A stretch of 64,000 bases of DNA from Saccharothrix luteola (GCF_020859565.1 NZ_JAJHUO010000007.1:186001-250000), one strand, 5' to 3'. Positions 1-9,243 are shown, counted from the stretch's first letter. Made by a program: numbers and translations. Notes: a model not told the origin generated them from the sequence alone.

Positions 1-809
1 GCATCGGGGACCGCGCGCAGCGTCGGCGGCGGAGCGGGTTCCGCTTCCCCGGACGTGGCCACGGGCGGTCGTTCGTGTGCGGCGAGTCGGAGGGCGACCT
101 TGTGGGCGTAGCGGCCCAACGCGGAGTGCGTCGGGCTGCCGGTACGGCCCCAGCGCACCGTGTTCGGTCGCCCGCACAGCACCGCAGCACCGTTCGGGTC
201 CTCGGGTATCCGGCCCAGCGGCGCCACCCCGAGCTCACGGGCGACCTCGGCGGTGGAGAAGCCGTCACCGACGAGCAACAGCACCGGGTTCGGGCTCCAC
301 CGACCGACCGCCGGCAGCCGGCGGGGCAGGTGCGCGAGGTCCTCGGCGTGCGCCCGTGACAGCAGCACCACCACGTCGGAGCAACGCACGATCGACAGGG
401 CGGGCGAGCCGGGATCCACCCGCCCGCAGTCGACGACGAGCACCGTGCCCAGTTCGTTCGCCGCCGCCCGCAGCACTCCGAGCCCGCCGTCCGGGTCCGG
501 GAGCACAGCGGACAACGCCGCGTGCGCCTGGTCGGCATCCGGTGGGGCGGTGATAACAGGCAGGCCGCCCGGTAGTCGGTGGCTGTGCCGCCACACCAGG
601 CCCGCGTCACCGCCGTGGCGTGCGGCGGCGGCAAGGCCGACCAGGCCCGGTGCCGCGGGCAGGAAGAACCGCAGGGCCAGGTCTCCGCCGGACGGGTCGG
701 CCTCGACCACGAGCGCGCGGGTCGGGGCCGGCCAGCGGGCCGCCAACGCCACGGCGAACGTCGTCACGCCCGGCGAGCCCTTCAATGACAGCACCGAGAC
801 CAACATCAT
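1..809 (-). CDS. MinD/CpaE-like P-loop ATPase, partial (runs off left edge)
   Basis: Likely a ParA/MinD-superfamily ATPase of a tad/Flp-type pilus or secretion assembly. Translating from the ATG at 809 gives an uninterrupted frame to the left edge (about 269 residues, C-terminus missing). The N-terminus carries a deviant Walker A, KGSPGVTT, at residues 10-17. The first signature lysine is present, but the usual second P-loop lysine of KGGxGKT is replaced by valine. The strand after it has an acidic VEADPSGGD motif as in MinD proteins. The start overlaps the stop of the upstream SAF gene by ATGA, so the two are probably translationally coupled. The assignment to pilus assembly rests on the neighbours. 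It could instead be a generic chromosome-partition-like ATPase. Confidence 0.75.
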   Translation of the reverse strand, partial: MMLVSVLSLKGSPGVTTFAVALAARWPAPTRALVVEADPSGGDLALRFFLPAAPGLVGLAAAARHGGDAGLVWRHSHRLPGGLPVITAPPDADQAHAALSAVLPDPDGGLGVLRAAANELGTVLVVDCGRVDPGSPALSIVRCSDVVVLLSRAHAEDLAHLPRRLPAVGRWSPNPVLLLVGDGFSTAEVARELGVAPLGRIPEDPNGAAVLCGRPNTVRWGRTGSPTHSALGRYAHKVALRLAAHERPPVATSGEAEPAPPPTLRAVPD

Positions 810-1519
810 CGACCACCGCCCGACGACAGCATCACGACCGACAATTGCCCCGCCGGCACCGCGGCGACCTGACGCGCGGCCGCCTCGGCCAACTGCACCG
901 AGACCACCGTGGTCTGCTCGTTCACCGGCGTGGTCACGCCCGTGACCACCGCCGGCCACACCGTGCCGCCGTCGGTCGACGGGCTGCTCGCGGTGCCCGC
1001 CTGGCCGGACACGAACACCACCGACACCGGTGTCCCCGCAACGATCTCCGGCGGGAACTGACCAGGTTTGAGCGCCAGCGCGGCGATCGCCTGCCCCGCG
1101 GTCGGAAGCACCGCCCCACCGACCGAATCCGGGGTGAGCAGCGCCCCGGCCGACAGGCTGGTGGCCATCGGCCTGCCGACCACCGCGGCCACCCGATCCG
1201 CCCCGACCACGGCGACGCCGGGATCGACCGCGACGTTGACCTGCCGCAGATCCTGCGCGGTCAACACCCGCCCCACCGACATGTCGCGGGCCAACGCCAG
1301 GACAGCCTGCCGGTCCCCGGAGCTGATCGACACCAGCACGAACCCGCCTGCACAGGCCAGCACCAACAGCACGCCGAGCAACAGGTACGGGACGCTGCGG
1401 CGGCGACCGCCCGCCCGCAGGCGGAAAGCGGACGGCCGCGTGCCGTCCCCGACCCAGAGACCGTCCGCTGGGCCGGCGGAGTGGTCGGCGACCGGCCGGT
1501 TCGTGGTGTTGGTGGTCAT
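806..1519 (-). CDS. SAF-domain (CpaB/RcpC-like) membrane protein
   Basis: A 237-residue protein with a short cytoplasmic arginine-rich N-terminus, one transmembrane segment at about residues 44-64, and an extracytoplasmic SAF/CpaB-like region (ARDMSVGRVLTAQDL, then a PMATSLSAGALL stretch). Such proteins help assemble Flp pili at the outer face of the membrane. The ATG at 1519 was chosen because a GGAGGT Shine-Dalgarno lies 7 nt upstream; a TTG at 1540 would place that site inside the gene. It overlaps the downstream ATPase by 4 bp. The family is assigned with moderate certainty; the pilus role is inferred from the operon. Confidence 0.75.
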   Translation of the reverse strand: MTTNTTNRPVADHSAGPADGLWVGDGTRPSAFRLRAGGRRRSVPYLLLGVLLVLACAGGFVLVSISSGDRQAVLALARDMSVGRVLTAQDLRQVNVAVDPGVAVVGADRVAAVVGRPMATSLSAGALLTPDSVGGAVLPTAGQAIAALALKPGQFPPEIVAGTPVSVVFVSGQAGTASSPSTDGGTVWPAVVTGVTTPVNEQTTVVSVQLAEAAARQVAAVPAGQLSVVMLSSGGGR

Positions 1520-1640
1520 ACCGGTACCTCCAGAAGGCAAAGGAGTAGTACGCCGCGTCGCCGAAAGGCGAGCAGCGAGCGGAACATGTGGTCGCGCGGT
1601 GGGTGTCGGCCCGATCAGAACCGCCGGTGACCGGTGCCGG

Positions 1641-2483
1641 TCAGCCGCCGTTGTTGAGCGCGTGGGACTCCGCCACGCGGAAACTCGCTGTGCCCGTCGT
1701 GGTCATGTCCGGGAACGTCCCGCCCTGCCCCGCACCCGACCACGTGACCATCCAGCGCACGATCGCCGACACGGGGAAGGCATGCCCGGATTGGTCCGCT
1801 GATGAACGACGGTAGATATGGCCACAATCCGGTGAAGGCGACGTGGGCTCGGCATGCGGCCCGTAGGGAGTGCCGGCACCCGTGCACGTCACCGAGCCAC
1901 CATCCCCCAACGACCAGGTGACCGACCTCGGCTTCGCCACGGCCGTCACCGACACACCGGTCACCGACGCGTTCGCCGACACTTCCTCCCAGCCACCGCT
2001 CAACCACAACCACGTGGGCAGGTTGACCAACTGGTCCTCGGCGGGACTGGCGGCGATCGCCACCTCCGGCAGGCGCAAGCGGTTGCGCGCGATCTCCGCC
2101 ACCTGCTCCGGCGAGACCGCCAGCTGTGCACCACCAGATGGAACCCAGACCGGCCCGTGGGACAACGGGTCCTTGCCGTCCGGCGAACACAGCACCATGA
2201 ACCAACCGCCCGCCTCCTGCGGCTGCCCGCCGGGCGCCTCGTAGTCGATCGGCTTGTAGCCGCAGTCGACGAACGGATCCTCGTCGTCTCCCCCGACGTG
2301 GTCCGTGCCGGCCGGGTGGTCGGGATTCAAGCCCTGGTTCGGCTGGTGGCTGTTGCCCGCACCGAGGTCGCAGACGGGTGCGGGCACTCGGCCGCAGTCG
2401 ACGGTTCCCCATGGACCTGCGAAGGCCGGTGCGGCGCTGCCGAGGAGCAGCAACGCCAGGATGGCGGCGGTCTGCTTCAGCAC
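1641..2483 (-). CDS. Secreted protein of the tad-like operon
   Basis: A 280-residue exported protein. The N-terminus is a clear signal peptide (hydrophobic ILALLLLGS followed by AAPAFAG, probable cleavage after AFA). The mature part is rich in proline, glycine, tryptophan and cysteine, and I see no catalytic motif. The C-terminal half has a beta-sandwich-like pattern (VTWSLGDGGSVTC, VRWMVTWSG) reminiscent of PKD-type domains; this is inference. The GTG at 2483 was chosen over longer starts because AGGAGGT lies 6 nt upstream and it abuts the end of the lipoprotein gene (7-bp overlap). Its position between pilus genes suggests a surface-exposed accessory role. Similar actinomycete proteins are often labelled ATP/GTP-binding, without visible support here. 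Confidence 0.7.
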   Translation of the reverse strand: MLKQTAAILALLLLGSAAPAFAGPWGTVDCGRVPAPVCDLGAGNSHQPNQGLNPDHPAGTDHVGGDDEDPFVDCGYKPIDYEAPGGQPQEAGGWFMVLCSPDGKDPLSHGPVWVPSGGAQLAVSPEQVAEIARNRLRLPEVAIAASPAEDQLVNLPTWLWLSGGWEEVSANASVTGVSVTAVAKPRSVTWSLGDGGSVTCTGAGTPYGPHAEPTSPSPDCGHIYRRSSADQSGHAFPVSAIVRWMVTWSGAGQGGTFPDMTTTGTASFRVAESHALNNGG

Positions 2484-3049
2484 GTCCCGACCTCCTGGAC
2501 GCCGAACTCGACGACCTTCCACGTGCCGTCGGCCTGCTTCTCCACGATGGCGTCGATGTGGCGCCTGCCGTCCGGCTCGTCGTCCGCCGGTTGCCCGCTG
2601 TCGGCGTAGTGCCTGGTCCAGTTCGTCGAGTCACCACAATCGGTGACGATGATCCTGGTCGGCGCCCCGACGGGCTCGGCAGAGGACACCGCGGGGTTGA
2701 GGACCGGCCGGCCACGCGACACCACGCCCTTGTAGCGGTCGCCGTACAACCCACGAGTCAGTGTGTTCAACGCCGTGCCGGTCGCGAACTCGCCCAGCTT
2801 CGGCGACTGCCAATCGGACGTCGTGGCGGCGTCGGCGAAACTGAGCCACATGCCCCGGTAAGCGTCCGTCGCCAGCCGCCCGGCTTCCCCGGCCGGGTCG
2901 GGCGGCGGGCTCGACGCCTCGGGGAGAAGGGATGCGTCGACACTGACTGGTTCCCCAGGTCCGGCAGACGTGCCCGAGTCCGGTGGGCTGCACGCGGCGA
3001 CGGCGATCAGGATGACCAGGGCGGTGGCCGTGCTGTGGAAGATCTGCAT
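2477..3049 (-). CDS. Lipoprotein of the tad-like operon
   Basis: A 190-residue protein with a lipoprotein signal peptide: hydrophobic segment LVILIAVAAC with lipobox cysteine at residue 20, then a Ser/Pro-rich linker. The folded part (about residues 45-190) contains GMWLSFADAATTSDW and ends in an NTF2-like pattern (DAIVEKQADGTWKVVEFGV), as in actinobacterial secreted proteins that measure transport or bind at the cell surface. No enzyme motif is visible. The ATG at 3049 was chosen because it begins directly before the signal peptide. The gene precedes and overlaps the secreted-protein gene. Confidence 0.7.
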   Translation of the reverse strand: MQIFHSTATALVILIAVAACSPPDSGTSAGPGEPVSVDASLLPEASSPPPDPAGEAGRLATDAYRGMWLSFADAATTSDWQSPKLGEFATGTALNTLTRGLYGDRYKGVVSRGRPVLNPAVSSAEPVGAPTRIIVTDCGDSTNWTRHYADSGQPADDEPDGRRHIDAIVEKQADGTWKVVEFGVQEVGTC

Positions 3050-3116
3050 GTCCGTCCTCAAGTCGTGGTCGTCATGGCGGAAGGGGACGCACATGTCGAA
3101 CCCCCGTAGCGGTCGG

Positions 3117-3767
3117 TCAGGGAAGGCTGAGTGCGATGAGCGCTCCGCCGACGATCGCCGGCCCCATCGCGAGAGGCTCTCCGGAGCCGATCCGACGAGC
3201 TGCCAGGAGCACGGTTGCCGTCACGCCCGCCAGCACCAGCGCGACCAACAGCCCGAGCACGACGCGCGGCCAGTTCACCCAGCCGAGATAGAGGCCGACC
3301 GCACCGATCAGGGCGACATCTCCACCCCCGATCCGCGGCGCCACCAACACCGCTGCGACCAACATCGCGACGAACAGCACACCGGACACGGTCACCGCCC
3401 TCAGCAACGCGCCGGTCTCGCCGATCCGGAGCGCGACGTGGCCGAGCAGGACCAGGCCGCCGAGGAACATCGCGCCCGTGATCGCGTGAGGAAGTCGGCG
3501 ACAGGTCAGATCGATCAACACGAGTGGGGTGCCGGTGATCGCCAGCCAGCACACGGCAGGCAACTGTGGCGAACCCTCGAACCAGTAGGTCAGCAGTGCA
3601 AGCAGTGCACACAGGACCGAAGTGGTCACCAGTGCATCGCTCGACCACGCCGTTCTCCACCACCCCGTCGGGAACAACCGTTGCCCGGCTGCGGCACGCG
3701 CCGTTACCGCGGTCACCAGAGGTCCGAACGCTGGGCCGATGAGCGTCCAGCACCATTCCGGCGACAT
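3117..3767 (-). CDS. A24-family prepilin peptidase (TadV/CpaA-like)
   Basis: A polytopic membrane protein (216 residues, about six hydrophobic segments) matching type IV leader peptidases. The two catalytic aspartates are visible: the first in IDLTCRRLPHAIT and the second in the diagnostic GxGD motif (RIGGGDVALIGAVGL). The enzyme cleaves, and in many homologues also N-methylates, prepilin leaders at the inner membrane face. It lacks the extra N-terminal cysteine-bearing methylase domain, consistent with the short TadV/CpaA class. The ATG at 3767 was chosen for its upstream GAGGGGG. It is first in the minus-strand operon that continues through the lipoprotein, the SAF protein and the ATPase; the 3768-4061 gap should hold a divergent promoter. 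Confidence 0.85.
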   Translation of the reverse strand: MSPEWCWTLIGPAFGPLVTAVTARAAAGQRLFPTGWWRTAWSSDALVTTSVLCALLALLTYWFEGSPQLPAVCWLAITGTPLVLIDLTCRRLPHAITGAMFLGGLVLLGHVALRIGETGALLRAVTVSGVLFVAMLVAAVLVAPRIGGGDVALIGAVGLYLGWVNWPRVVLGLLVALVLAGVTATVLLAARRIGSGEPLAMGPAIVGGALIALSLP

Positions 3768-4061
3768 AGCACCCCCTCGATACGCAGGGTGACGATCCCC
3801 GCCGAACGGCTTCACCCTCTAGTCGGACACAAACCCGAAAGAGCATTTTCCGTACCGGCCCACTGGAAGAAGAAACCCACGCCACTCCGATCCGCATCGC
3901 GACCCACCTCGCCTACAGAAGTCACTACAGCACGTACATCAATCCCGGCACTGTTCACTCGATAGGGGCTTCATGGGATCGAACGGACCAGTGGCCCACG
4001 TCTGATCCGCATATCCTCAGTCTCTCGTGGTGGTTCCGGTGCCAACCCGGCTGACATCACG

Positions 4062-6410
4062 GTGACCTGGCCGTCTGGGGGATGGCAAGGGGGGCGGTGT
4101 ATTCGCTTGAAGGGAATAACGAATAACAGCCAGAGAATCGGGGAGGAGCTCCGGCGGCTGCGCGTCGAGGCGGGTCTTACACTCACGCAGTTCGCCGAGC
4201 GGTGCCACTACAGCGTCGGGCATGTGAGCAACGTCGAGAACGGGGTCAAGCCGGCCACGGAAGACTTCGCCCGCGCGTGCGACCAGGTGCTCGGAACCGG
4301 CGGCGCCCTCCTAAGCATGGTGTGGGACGAAGCTGGTAGAAGCCGTCATCGCCCGGCCCTCGGTCCATCGCAGCTACCGCCATCGGCGCGGCTGGTGGGC
4401 CGCCGTCGAGTGCTCGCGCAACTGGAACTCGCCACTGAAGACCTGAGGCGCGGTGTGTCTGCGGGTGTGCTCGCGCTGGACGGGCTGGCAGGTGTCGGCA
4501 AGACGGCCTTGGCCGTCTCGTGGGCACATCACGTCCGGGAGGATTTCCCGGACGGCACGCTGTTCTACGACCTGCGCGGTTGGGCACCCACCGTGGATCC
4601 GATCGCGCCCTTCGAGGTGCTTGAGGCCTTTCTTCGCGATCTCGGTGTCGGTCCTGCCGATCTTCCTTCGACGCTGGACCGGCGGACGGCGTTGCTGCGG
4701 ACGCGGCTGGCGGGGACGCGGACGCTGCTCGTGTTGGACAACGCGTTCAGCACCGAGCAGGTGCGCCCGCTTCTGCCCGGCACAGCCGGCTGTCTGGCGA
4801 TCGTCACCAGTCGTCGGAGGTTGTCAGGTCTGGCGATGCGCGAAGGTGCCCGCCTGGTGAGTGTCGAGCCGTTCACGCGTGACGAGGCGGTGAGCCTGTT
4901 GCGGGAGACGCTCGGCGAGCAGCGCGTCGACCGGGAACTCCACGCGGCCGGGCGGATCACGACGTTGTGCGCCTACCTCCCACTGGCGATCAGGGTCGCG
5001 GCGGAGCGGGTGGCGGCGCATCCGCACCTCTCGCTCGACCGACTCGCCGACGACCTGTCCGCCATGGACAAGCGTCTGGACGCGCTGTCGTCTGAGGACG
5101 AGACGGTGCGGGCGGTCTTCTCCTGGTCCTACCGGGCGCTCACAGACGGCGCCGCCAAGCTGTTCCGTCTCCTAGGGCTGCACGCCGGTGCCACCTTCGG
5201 TCCGCACGTCGCCGCGGCGCTGTCCGGCGTCCCGGTCGACGAAGCGGGGAGGTCGCTGGACGAGTTGGCGTCGGTGCGGTTGATCGAGCAGGTGGCGCAC
5301 GACCGATACACACGGCACGACCTGCTCAACGCGTACAGCGTCGAACGACTGCTCCAAGACGAGCCCGGGCCTGACCGTGAGTCGGCGACGCGGCGCATGT
5401 TGGACTGGTACCTGCACGCCGCGGCACGCGTGAGCGACGTGCTCGCTCCGCAGTACCGCAATCCGACCCTGGCGCCGCCGAGTCCGGGCACGCCCGACGC
5501 ACCGGACGACTTCACCTACACCACGGCGCTGGCCTGGTGTGAGTTCGAGTTCGGCAATCTCGTCGCCGCCGTGCGACTGGCTCACGAGCGTGGGTACCAC
5601 GTGCATGCGTGGCAGTTGCCCGTCGTGCTGTGGGATTTCCTGTACCTGCGCAAGCACTGGACCGACTGGATCTCCATCCACGAAGCGGGCCTGGCGTCGG
5701 CTCGGGCTGCCGGGGACTCGTTCGGGGAGGCCTGGGTGCTGAACAACCTGGCGCACGCCCATCGGGAGCGGCGGCGGTTCGACCTGGCGGAGAAGCAGTT
5801 GCACGCCGCCATGGAGCTGCGCGACGCGATAGGGGACACGACCGGGCGAGCCTGGACGTTCACCGGCATCGGTTACCTGGAAGGCGACCGCGAGGATCAT
5901 GAAGCGGCGGCGAAAGCGTTCACCGCCGCACGCGAGCTGTTCCGGCAGGTCGACAATCAACCTGGCGAAGCGATCGCGATCAACGGCGTCGGCGAGGCCT
6001 GCCGTCGGCTGGGACGGTTCGGCGAGGCGATGAAGCACTTCGAGGACGCCCTGCGGATTATGCGCAAGGACGGCGACCGCTACACCGAGGGCTACATCCT
6101 GACGAGCCTCGCCGCGACGTTCGAGGCGATGGGCAGGCATGAGGACGCGCAGGCACAGTTCGACCTCGCACTGCTCGCCCGGCGTGAGCTCGGTGACCGA
6201 TGGGGTGAGGCCGACACGCTGATCATGCGCGGTGACGCCTTGGTGGAACACGACCCCGACCAGGCGCATGGGTGCTGGCTTGCCGCTCTGACCATCCTGG
6301 GCGAACTCGACGACCCGCGGGCGGACAACGTGCGCGAACGCCTGCGGGCGGTGCCGGCTCCCCGCCCATCCCCCACATCGGAGGCTACGCCGTCGGCTTC
6401 GACGCCTTGA
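4062..6410 (+). CDS. XRE-type HTH, NB-ARC ATPase, TPR regulator
   Basis: A large regulator (about 780 residues) resembling actinomycete STAND-type pathway activators that lack the BTAD domain. Residues about 20-85 form an XRE HTH (IGEELRRLRVEAGLTLTQF, VSNVENGVKP). An NB-ARC domain follows with Walker A LDGLAGVGKTALAV, a Walker B strand TLLVLDNAF, and LPLAIRVAAERVA. The C-terminal half is TPR repeats (AWVLNNLAHAHRERRRFD, AIAINGVGEACRRLGRF and others). GTG 4062 is the longest start. A TTG at 4107, behind AAGGGGGGCGG, trims 15 residues and fits the HTH start equally well. The end overlaps the convergent methyltransferase by 26 bp. The target is unknown; the divergent tad-like operon is a plausible one. 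Confidence 0.85.
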   Translation: MTWPSGGWQGGRCIRLKGITNNSQRIGEELRRLRVEAGLTLTQFAERCHYSVGHVSNVENGVKPATEDFARACDQVLGTGGALLSMVWDEAGRSRHRPALGPSQLPPSARLVGRRRVLAQLELATEDLRRGVSAGVLALDGLAGVGKTALAVSWAHHVREDFPDGTLFYDLRGWAPTVDPIAPFEVLEAFLRDLGVGPADLPSTLDRRTALLRTRLAGTRTLLVLDNAFSTEQVRPLLPGTAGCLAIVTSRRRLSGLAMREGARLVSVEPFTRDEAVSLLRETLGEQRVDRELHAAGRITTLCAYLPLAIRVAAERVAAHPHLSLDRLADDLSAMDKRLDALSSEDETVRAVFSWSYRALTDGAAKLFRLLGLHAGATFGPHVAAALSGVPVDEAGRSLDELASVRLIEQVAHDRYTRHDLLNAYSVERLLQDEPGPDRESATRRMLDWYLHAAARVSDVLAPQYRNPTLAPPSPGTPDAPDDFTYTTALAWCEFEFGNLVAAVRLAHERGYHVHAWQLPVVLWDFLYLRKHWTDWISIHEAGLASARAAGDSFGEAWVLNNLAHAHRERRRFDLAEKQLHAAMELRDAIGDTTGRAWTFTGIGYLEGDREDHEAAAKAFTAARELFRQVDNQPGEAIAINGVGEACRRLGRFGEAMKHFEDALRIMRKDGDRYTEGYILTSLAATFEAMGRHEDAQAQFDLALLARRELGDRWGEADTLIMRGDALVEHDPDQAHGCWLAALTILGELDDPRADNVRERLRAVPAPRPSPTSEATPSASTP

Positions 6411-7236
6411 GCCCGTACAGCAGCGGAACTCTCGGGTCACCGTCCGGCAGCGCCCACCAGCCGCTGCCGGTCCGAGTCATGCGCGCCCAACGCGGCCACG
6501 GCAGCAACTCGCTCTCGGTGAGGCTGTCGATCCGCAGCCCCGCCCGCACCAGCGTGGTGACGACCTCCCCGAGCGAGTGCATCCACTCGTAAGACACCGT
6601 GGCCGAGGTCAGGGCCGGACCATCGGTGTAGGTGTAGGTCGCGTCACGCTCGATCGCGCCACGCCCTTCCAGGTAGTCGTGCCGCAGCAACAACTCCGGC
6701 CCCTCACCCGGTCCCGGCTTGGGTCCCAGCGCGTTGAGCAACGGGTGGAACTCCGCGATGTACACGAACCCACCCGGCTTGAGCAGCTCAACCACCGTCG
6801 CCGCCCACCGCGGCAGATCCGGCAGATAGCACAACGCACCCTTGCCGGTGTAGACGACGTCGAACCGTCCTGCACCGAGGTGTGCCACCGCGTCGTGGAC
6901 GTCGGCCTCCACGTACTCGATCTTCGACCCTTCCCCGGCGGCGATACGCCGCGCTTCGACGACGGCCGCCGCCGAGAAGTCCAACCCGGTGACACGAGCT
7001 CCCTGCCGCGCGAAAGCGATCGTCTCGGCCCCGATGTGGCACTGCAGATGCGCCAACTCCCGACCGGCGAGCTCCCCGAGATCAGACCACTCGAACGGGG
7101 CGAACCAACTCCGCGGATCGCGCCTGCCCACCGCGTAGAACTCACTCGCCACGTGCACCGGCGTCCGCGCGTCCCAGTTCGCCCGGTTCGCCCGAACCAT
7201 CTCCCCGACCTCGACACCGAAGCTCATACCCGACAT
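6385..7236 (-). CDS. Class I SAM-dependent methyltransferase
   Basis: A 283-residue methyltransferase. SAM-binding motif I is in LQCHIGAETIAFARQGARV followed by the acidic LDFS. The motif II/IV region is RFDVVYTGKGALCYLPDL, and motif VI is LLKPGGFVYIAEFHP. A C-terminal substrate domain has TYTYTDGPAL and SYEWMHSLGEVV. Proteins of this type methylate small molecules, and nothing in the sequence identifies the substrate. The gene stands alone, convergent to the XRE-NB-ARC gene with 3' ends overlapping by 26 bp. An in-frame ATG at 7227 is an alternative start. Confidence 0.85.
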   Translation of the reverse strand: MSGMSFGVEVGEMVRANRANWDARTPVHVASEFYAVGRRDPRSWFAPFEWSDLGELAGRELAHLQCHIGAETIAFARQGARVTGLDFSAAAVVEARRIAAGEGSKIEYVEADVHDAVAHLGAGRFDVVYTGKGALCYLPDLPRWAATVVELLKPGGFVYIAEFHPLLNALGPKPGPGEGPELLLRHDYLEGRGAIERDATYTYTDGPALTSATVSYEWMHSLGEVVTTLVRAGLRIDSLTESELLPWPRWARMTRTGSGWWALPDGDPRVPLLYGLKASKPTA

Positions 7237-7409
7237 CTACCAGCACGCCCGTCACACGGACCCAGCCGCCACGCACCAGTCACCCACATGGGCTACTCGA
7301 TTCGCCCTATTCCTTCCTATTCGGAAAGACAGAATCCTGTTCCCACCGCAACGGCCGCAGGATGCTCGTGACCACCACTCCGGTATCGAATCGAGAAAGG
7401 GTGATCACC

Positions 7410-7778
7410 GTGACCGCGATCCGCACCAAACTACGTCACACACTCGTCCTCATAACCACCACCATTTCCGCCCTCACGACCACGTCCTCGACCGACGCCC
7501 ACAGCGCGCCCCTCCCAGTCGGCTGCGGCTTCCAGCACGTCAACCCCGACCACCACAACGGCGCGACATCCCTCTACACCCACTGCGCCGACACGTTCAT
7601 CCTCATCCGAGTCGACACCACCCTCGACAGCTACCACACCTGCGTCGGACCCCGAGGCACCTTGAGGTTCTTCCCCAGCAACGAAGTCAAGTACGCCTAC
7701 TACGTCCCCATCCAACCGAGACTGATCACCGCGTCCGACGGCCGCCAGATCTGCTCCACCACCCAACCGCCCGTCTGA
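7410..7778 (+). CDS. Small secreted cysteine-containing protein (DUF6355-like)
   Basis: A 122-residue protein with a signal peptide (TLVLITTTISALTTTSSTDAHSA) and four cysteines in the mature part (GCGFQH, THCADTF, HTCVGP, QICST), which probably form disulfides. The pattern with RVDTTLDSYHTCVGPRG and a terminal IQPRLI resembles small exported actinomycete proteins I recall as DUF6355; that label is from memory. The GTG at 7410 was chosen because GAGAAAGGG lies about 8 nt upstream; longer starts at 7362 or 7401 put extra residues before the signal. A strong hairpin terminator follows the stop. The function is unknown. Confidence 0.65.
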   Translation: MTAIRTKLRHTLVLITTTISALTTTSSTDAHSAPLPVGCGFQHVNPDHHNGATSLYTHCADTFILIRVDTTLDSYHTCVGPRGTLRFFPSNEVKYAYYVPIQPRLITASDGRQICSTTQPPV

Positions 7779-7790
7779 CATCCCGGATGC

Positions 7791-7837
7791 GCCAGGACGG
7801 TGTCCGCTCCCTGCGGGGTTCGGCACACCGTCCTGGC
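7791..7837 (+). terminator. Hairpin terminator after the small secreted protein gene
   Basis: A perfect 13-bp inverted repeat (GCCAGGACGGTGT at 7791-7803 and its complement at 7825-7837) with a 21-nt loop, starting 12 nt after the stop at 7778. There is no U-tract, which is usual for high-GC actinomycetes. It may also stop antisense reading from the right. Confidence 0.7.
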
Positions 7838-7840
7838 AGA

Positions 7841-8137
7841 TCAATCAACCGGTCCCGCAACTCCGGACGTCTGGGCCCAAAGAAGTCTCCGTGATAGCGG
7901 CGACGAACGCGCGAGCGTGTTCGTCCGCCATATCAGCACTCGCCCCTTTGCCTCTCTTACTGTCATGGATCGCCAAGCGTCCACCCTCGAGGTGCCATCT
8001 CGACACACTGGTTCCGCGCGCCGCCGACAGCTCGATTTCCTGAACTCGGCGACCAGGTCGCTACCCTCGTCGGAACGATCTACGCACGTAACCATGGTCG
8101 AAGGCGACCCCGAAGCTGCGCCCGAGGGTGAGTTCAT
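7841..8137 (-). CDS. Possible degenerate DUF397-like small protein
   Basis: A 98-codon frame whose ATG overlaps the asparaginase TGA (ATGA), the coupling style seen across this window. It contains AEFRKSSC, a second cysteine, and MTVREAKGRVLIW, which loosely follow the DUF397 layout (W/F-RKSS, cysteine, VRDSK-G, L). The match is weak and the C-terminus is not typical. DUF397 proteins normally pair with XRE regulators, and none is adjacent here. It could be a decayed gene or a chance frame. Confidence 0.3.
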   Translation of the reverse strand: MNSPSGAASGSPSTMVTCVDRSDEGSDLVAEFRKSSCRRRAEPVCRDGTSRVDAWRSMTVREAKGRVLIWRTNTLARSSPLSRRLLWAQTSGVAGPVD

Positions 8138-9219
8138 GGCTGCGCACGGTGGGTTCCTTGTCCGGTCGCGGTCGTGGGGTAGGGCCAGTCACCGGGGGTG
8201 CCGTGGCCGCCGGCCGCAGCGAACGCCGCCGCGATGGTCTTCGAGTCGGCGTCGGCGGCGAGTAGACCGTGCAGGAGGATGCGCGCTTTGAGTGGGTCGA
8301 GGAAGCCCGCGCGGACAAGCCCTCGGGACAGCAGGTCGCGTTCGGAGCCGGGAAACGCGTAGGTGGCCGCGAGCACGGGTCCGGCGCCGGTGCGGGAGCA
8401 GAGGACGACGGGGATGCGGTCGGCGATCTGTTCCAGCGGTGGTACCCACGTGGCGGGGACGTGTCCGACGCCGAACGCCGCCACGACGAGACCGTCGAGC
8501 TGGTGGGCCACGGTCTGCAGCAGGGTCCCGTCGTCACCGAGAGTTGCCGTGACGACTCCCACCCGCACATCCGTACGACTGTGGATGTCGGGCAGCACTG
8601 CACGGTCGGCGGGTCTGTTGACGATCTGCGGGCGGCCTTCGACGAGGTACCCGAGTGGCCCGCCATCAGGGGATCGGAAAGTGGAGGTGCTGGTGGTGTG
8701 CGTTTTGCGGACCCTGCGGGCGGCGTGGATCCCGTCGGCGAACACCACCAGGCAACCGAGACCGCGGGCAGTCGGGTCGGCGGCGGTCAGGATGGCGGCG
8801 AGCAGGTTGCCGGGGCCGTCGGCGCCGGCCAGGGTGGGGTTGCGCATGGCGCCGGTCACCACGACCGGCTGAGGGACCGCGTGCCGCAGGTCGAGGTAGT
8901 AGGAGGTCTCCTCGATGGTGTCGGTGCCCTGCGTGACGACAATCCCGTCGAACCCCGCGGCGCATCGGTCACGGACCTCGTCGGCCAAGGCCGACAGGTC
9001 ATCGAAGGTCAACGACGCACCTGGCACACGACGGAAGTCCACGACCTCGACGTCGACACCGGTGTCCGCCAGGCCCGGCACCGCGGCGACCAACTGTTCG
9101 GCGGACAGCGCCGGCACGACACCGCCACCCGGGGTCGCTGTCATGGCGATCGTTCCGCCCAGGCCGACGACTGCGACGCGACGAGCGGGCGTCATCAAGG
9201 CTTCACGCGACACGGGCAT
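8134..9219 (-). CDS. L-asparaginase family amidohydrolase
   Basis: A 361-residue asparaginase/glutaminase-type enzyme that hydrolyses L-asparagine to aspartate and ammonia. The first nucleophile motif is GLGGTIAM (Thr near residue 24). The second catalytic segment TQGTDTIEETSYYLDL supplies Thr-Asp, with an arginine/lysine motif VRKTHTTSTSTF downstream, as in the type I/II fold. There is no signal peptide, so it is probably cytoplasmic. Full-length for the family (usually 320-360). It overlaps the small downstream frame by 4 bp; an in-frame ATG at 9195 is an alternative start. Confidence 0.88.
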   Translation of the reverse strand: MPVSREALMTPARRVAVVGLGGTIAMTATPGGGVVPALSAEQLVAAVPGLADTGVDVEVVDFRRVPGASLTFDDLSALADEVRDRCAAGFDGIVVTQGTDTIEETSYYLDLRHAVPQPVVVTGAMRNPTLAGADGPGNLLAAILTAADPTARGLGCLVVFADGIHAARRVRKTHTTSTSTFRSPDGGPLGYLVEGRPQIVNRPADRAVLPDIHSRTDVRVGVVTATLGDDGTLLQTVAHQLDGLVVAAFGVGHVPATWVPPLEQIADRIPVVLCSRTGAGPVLAATYAFPGSERDLLSRGLVRAGFLDPLKARILLHGLLAADADSKTIAAAFAAAGGHGTPGDWPYPTTATGQGTHRAQP

Positions 9220-9243
9220 CCTCTCCAGAACTGGGCCAGGCAG

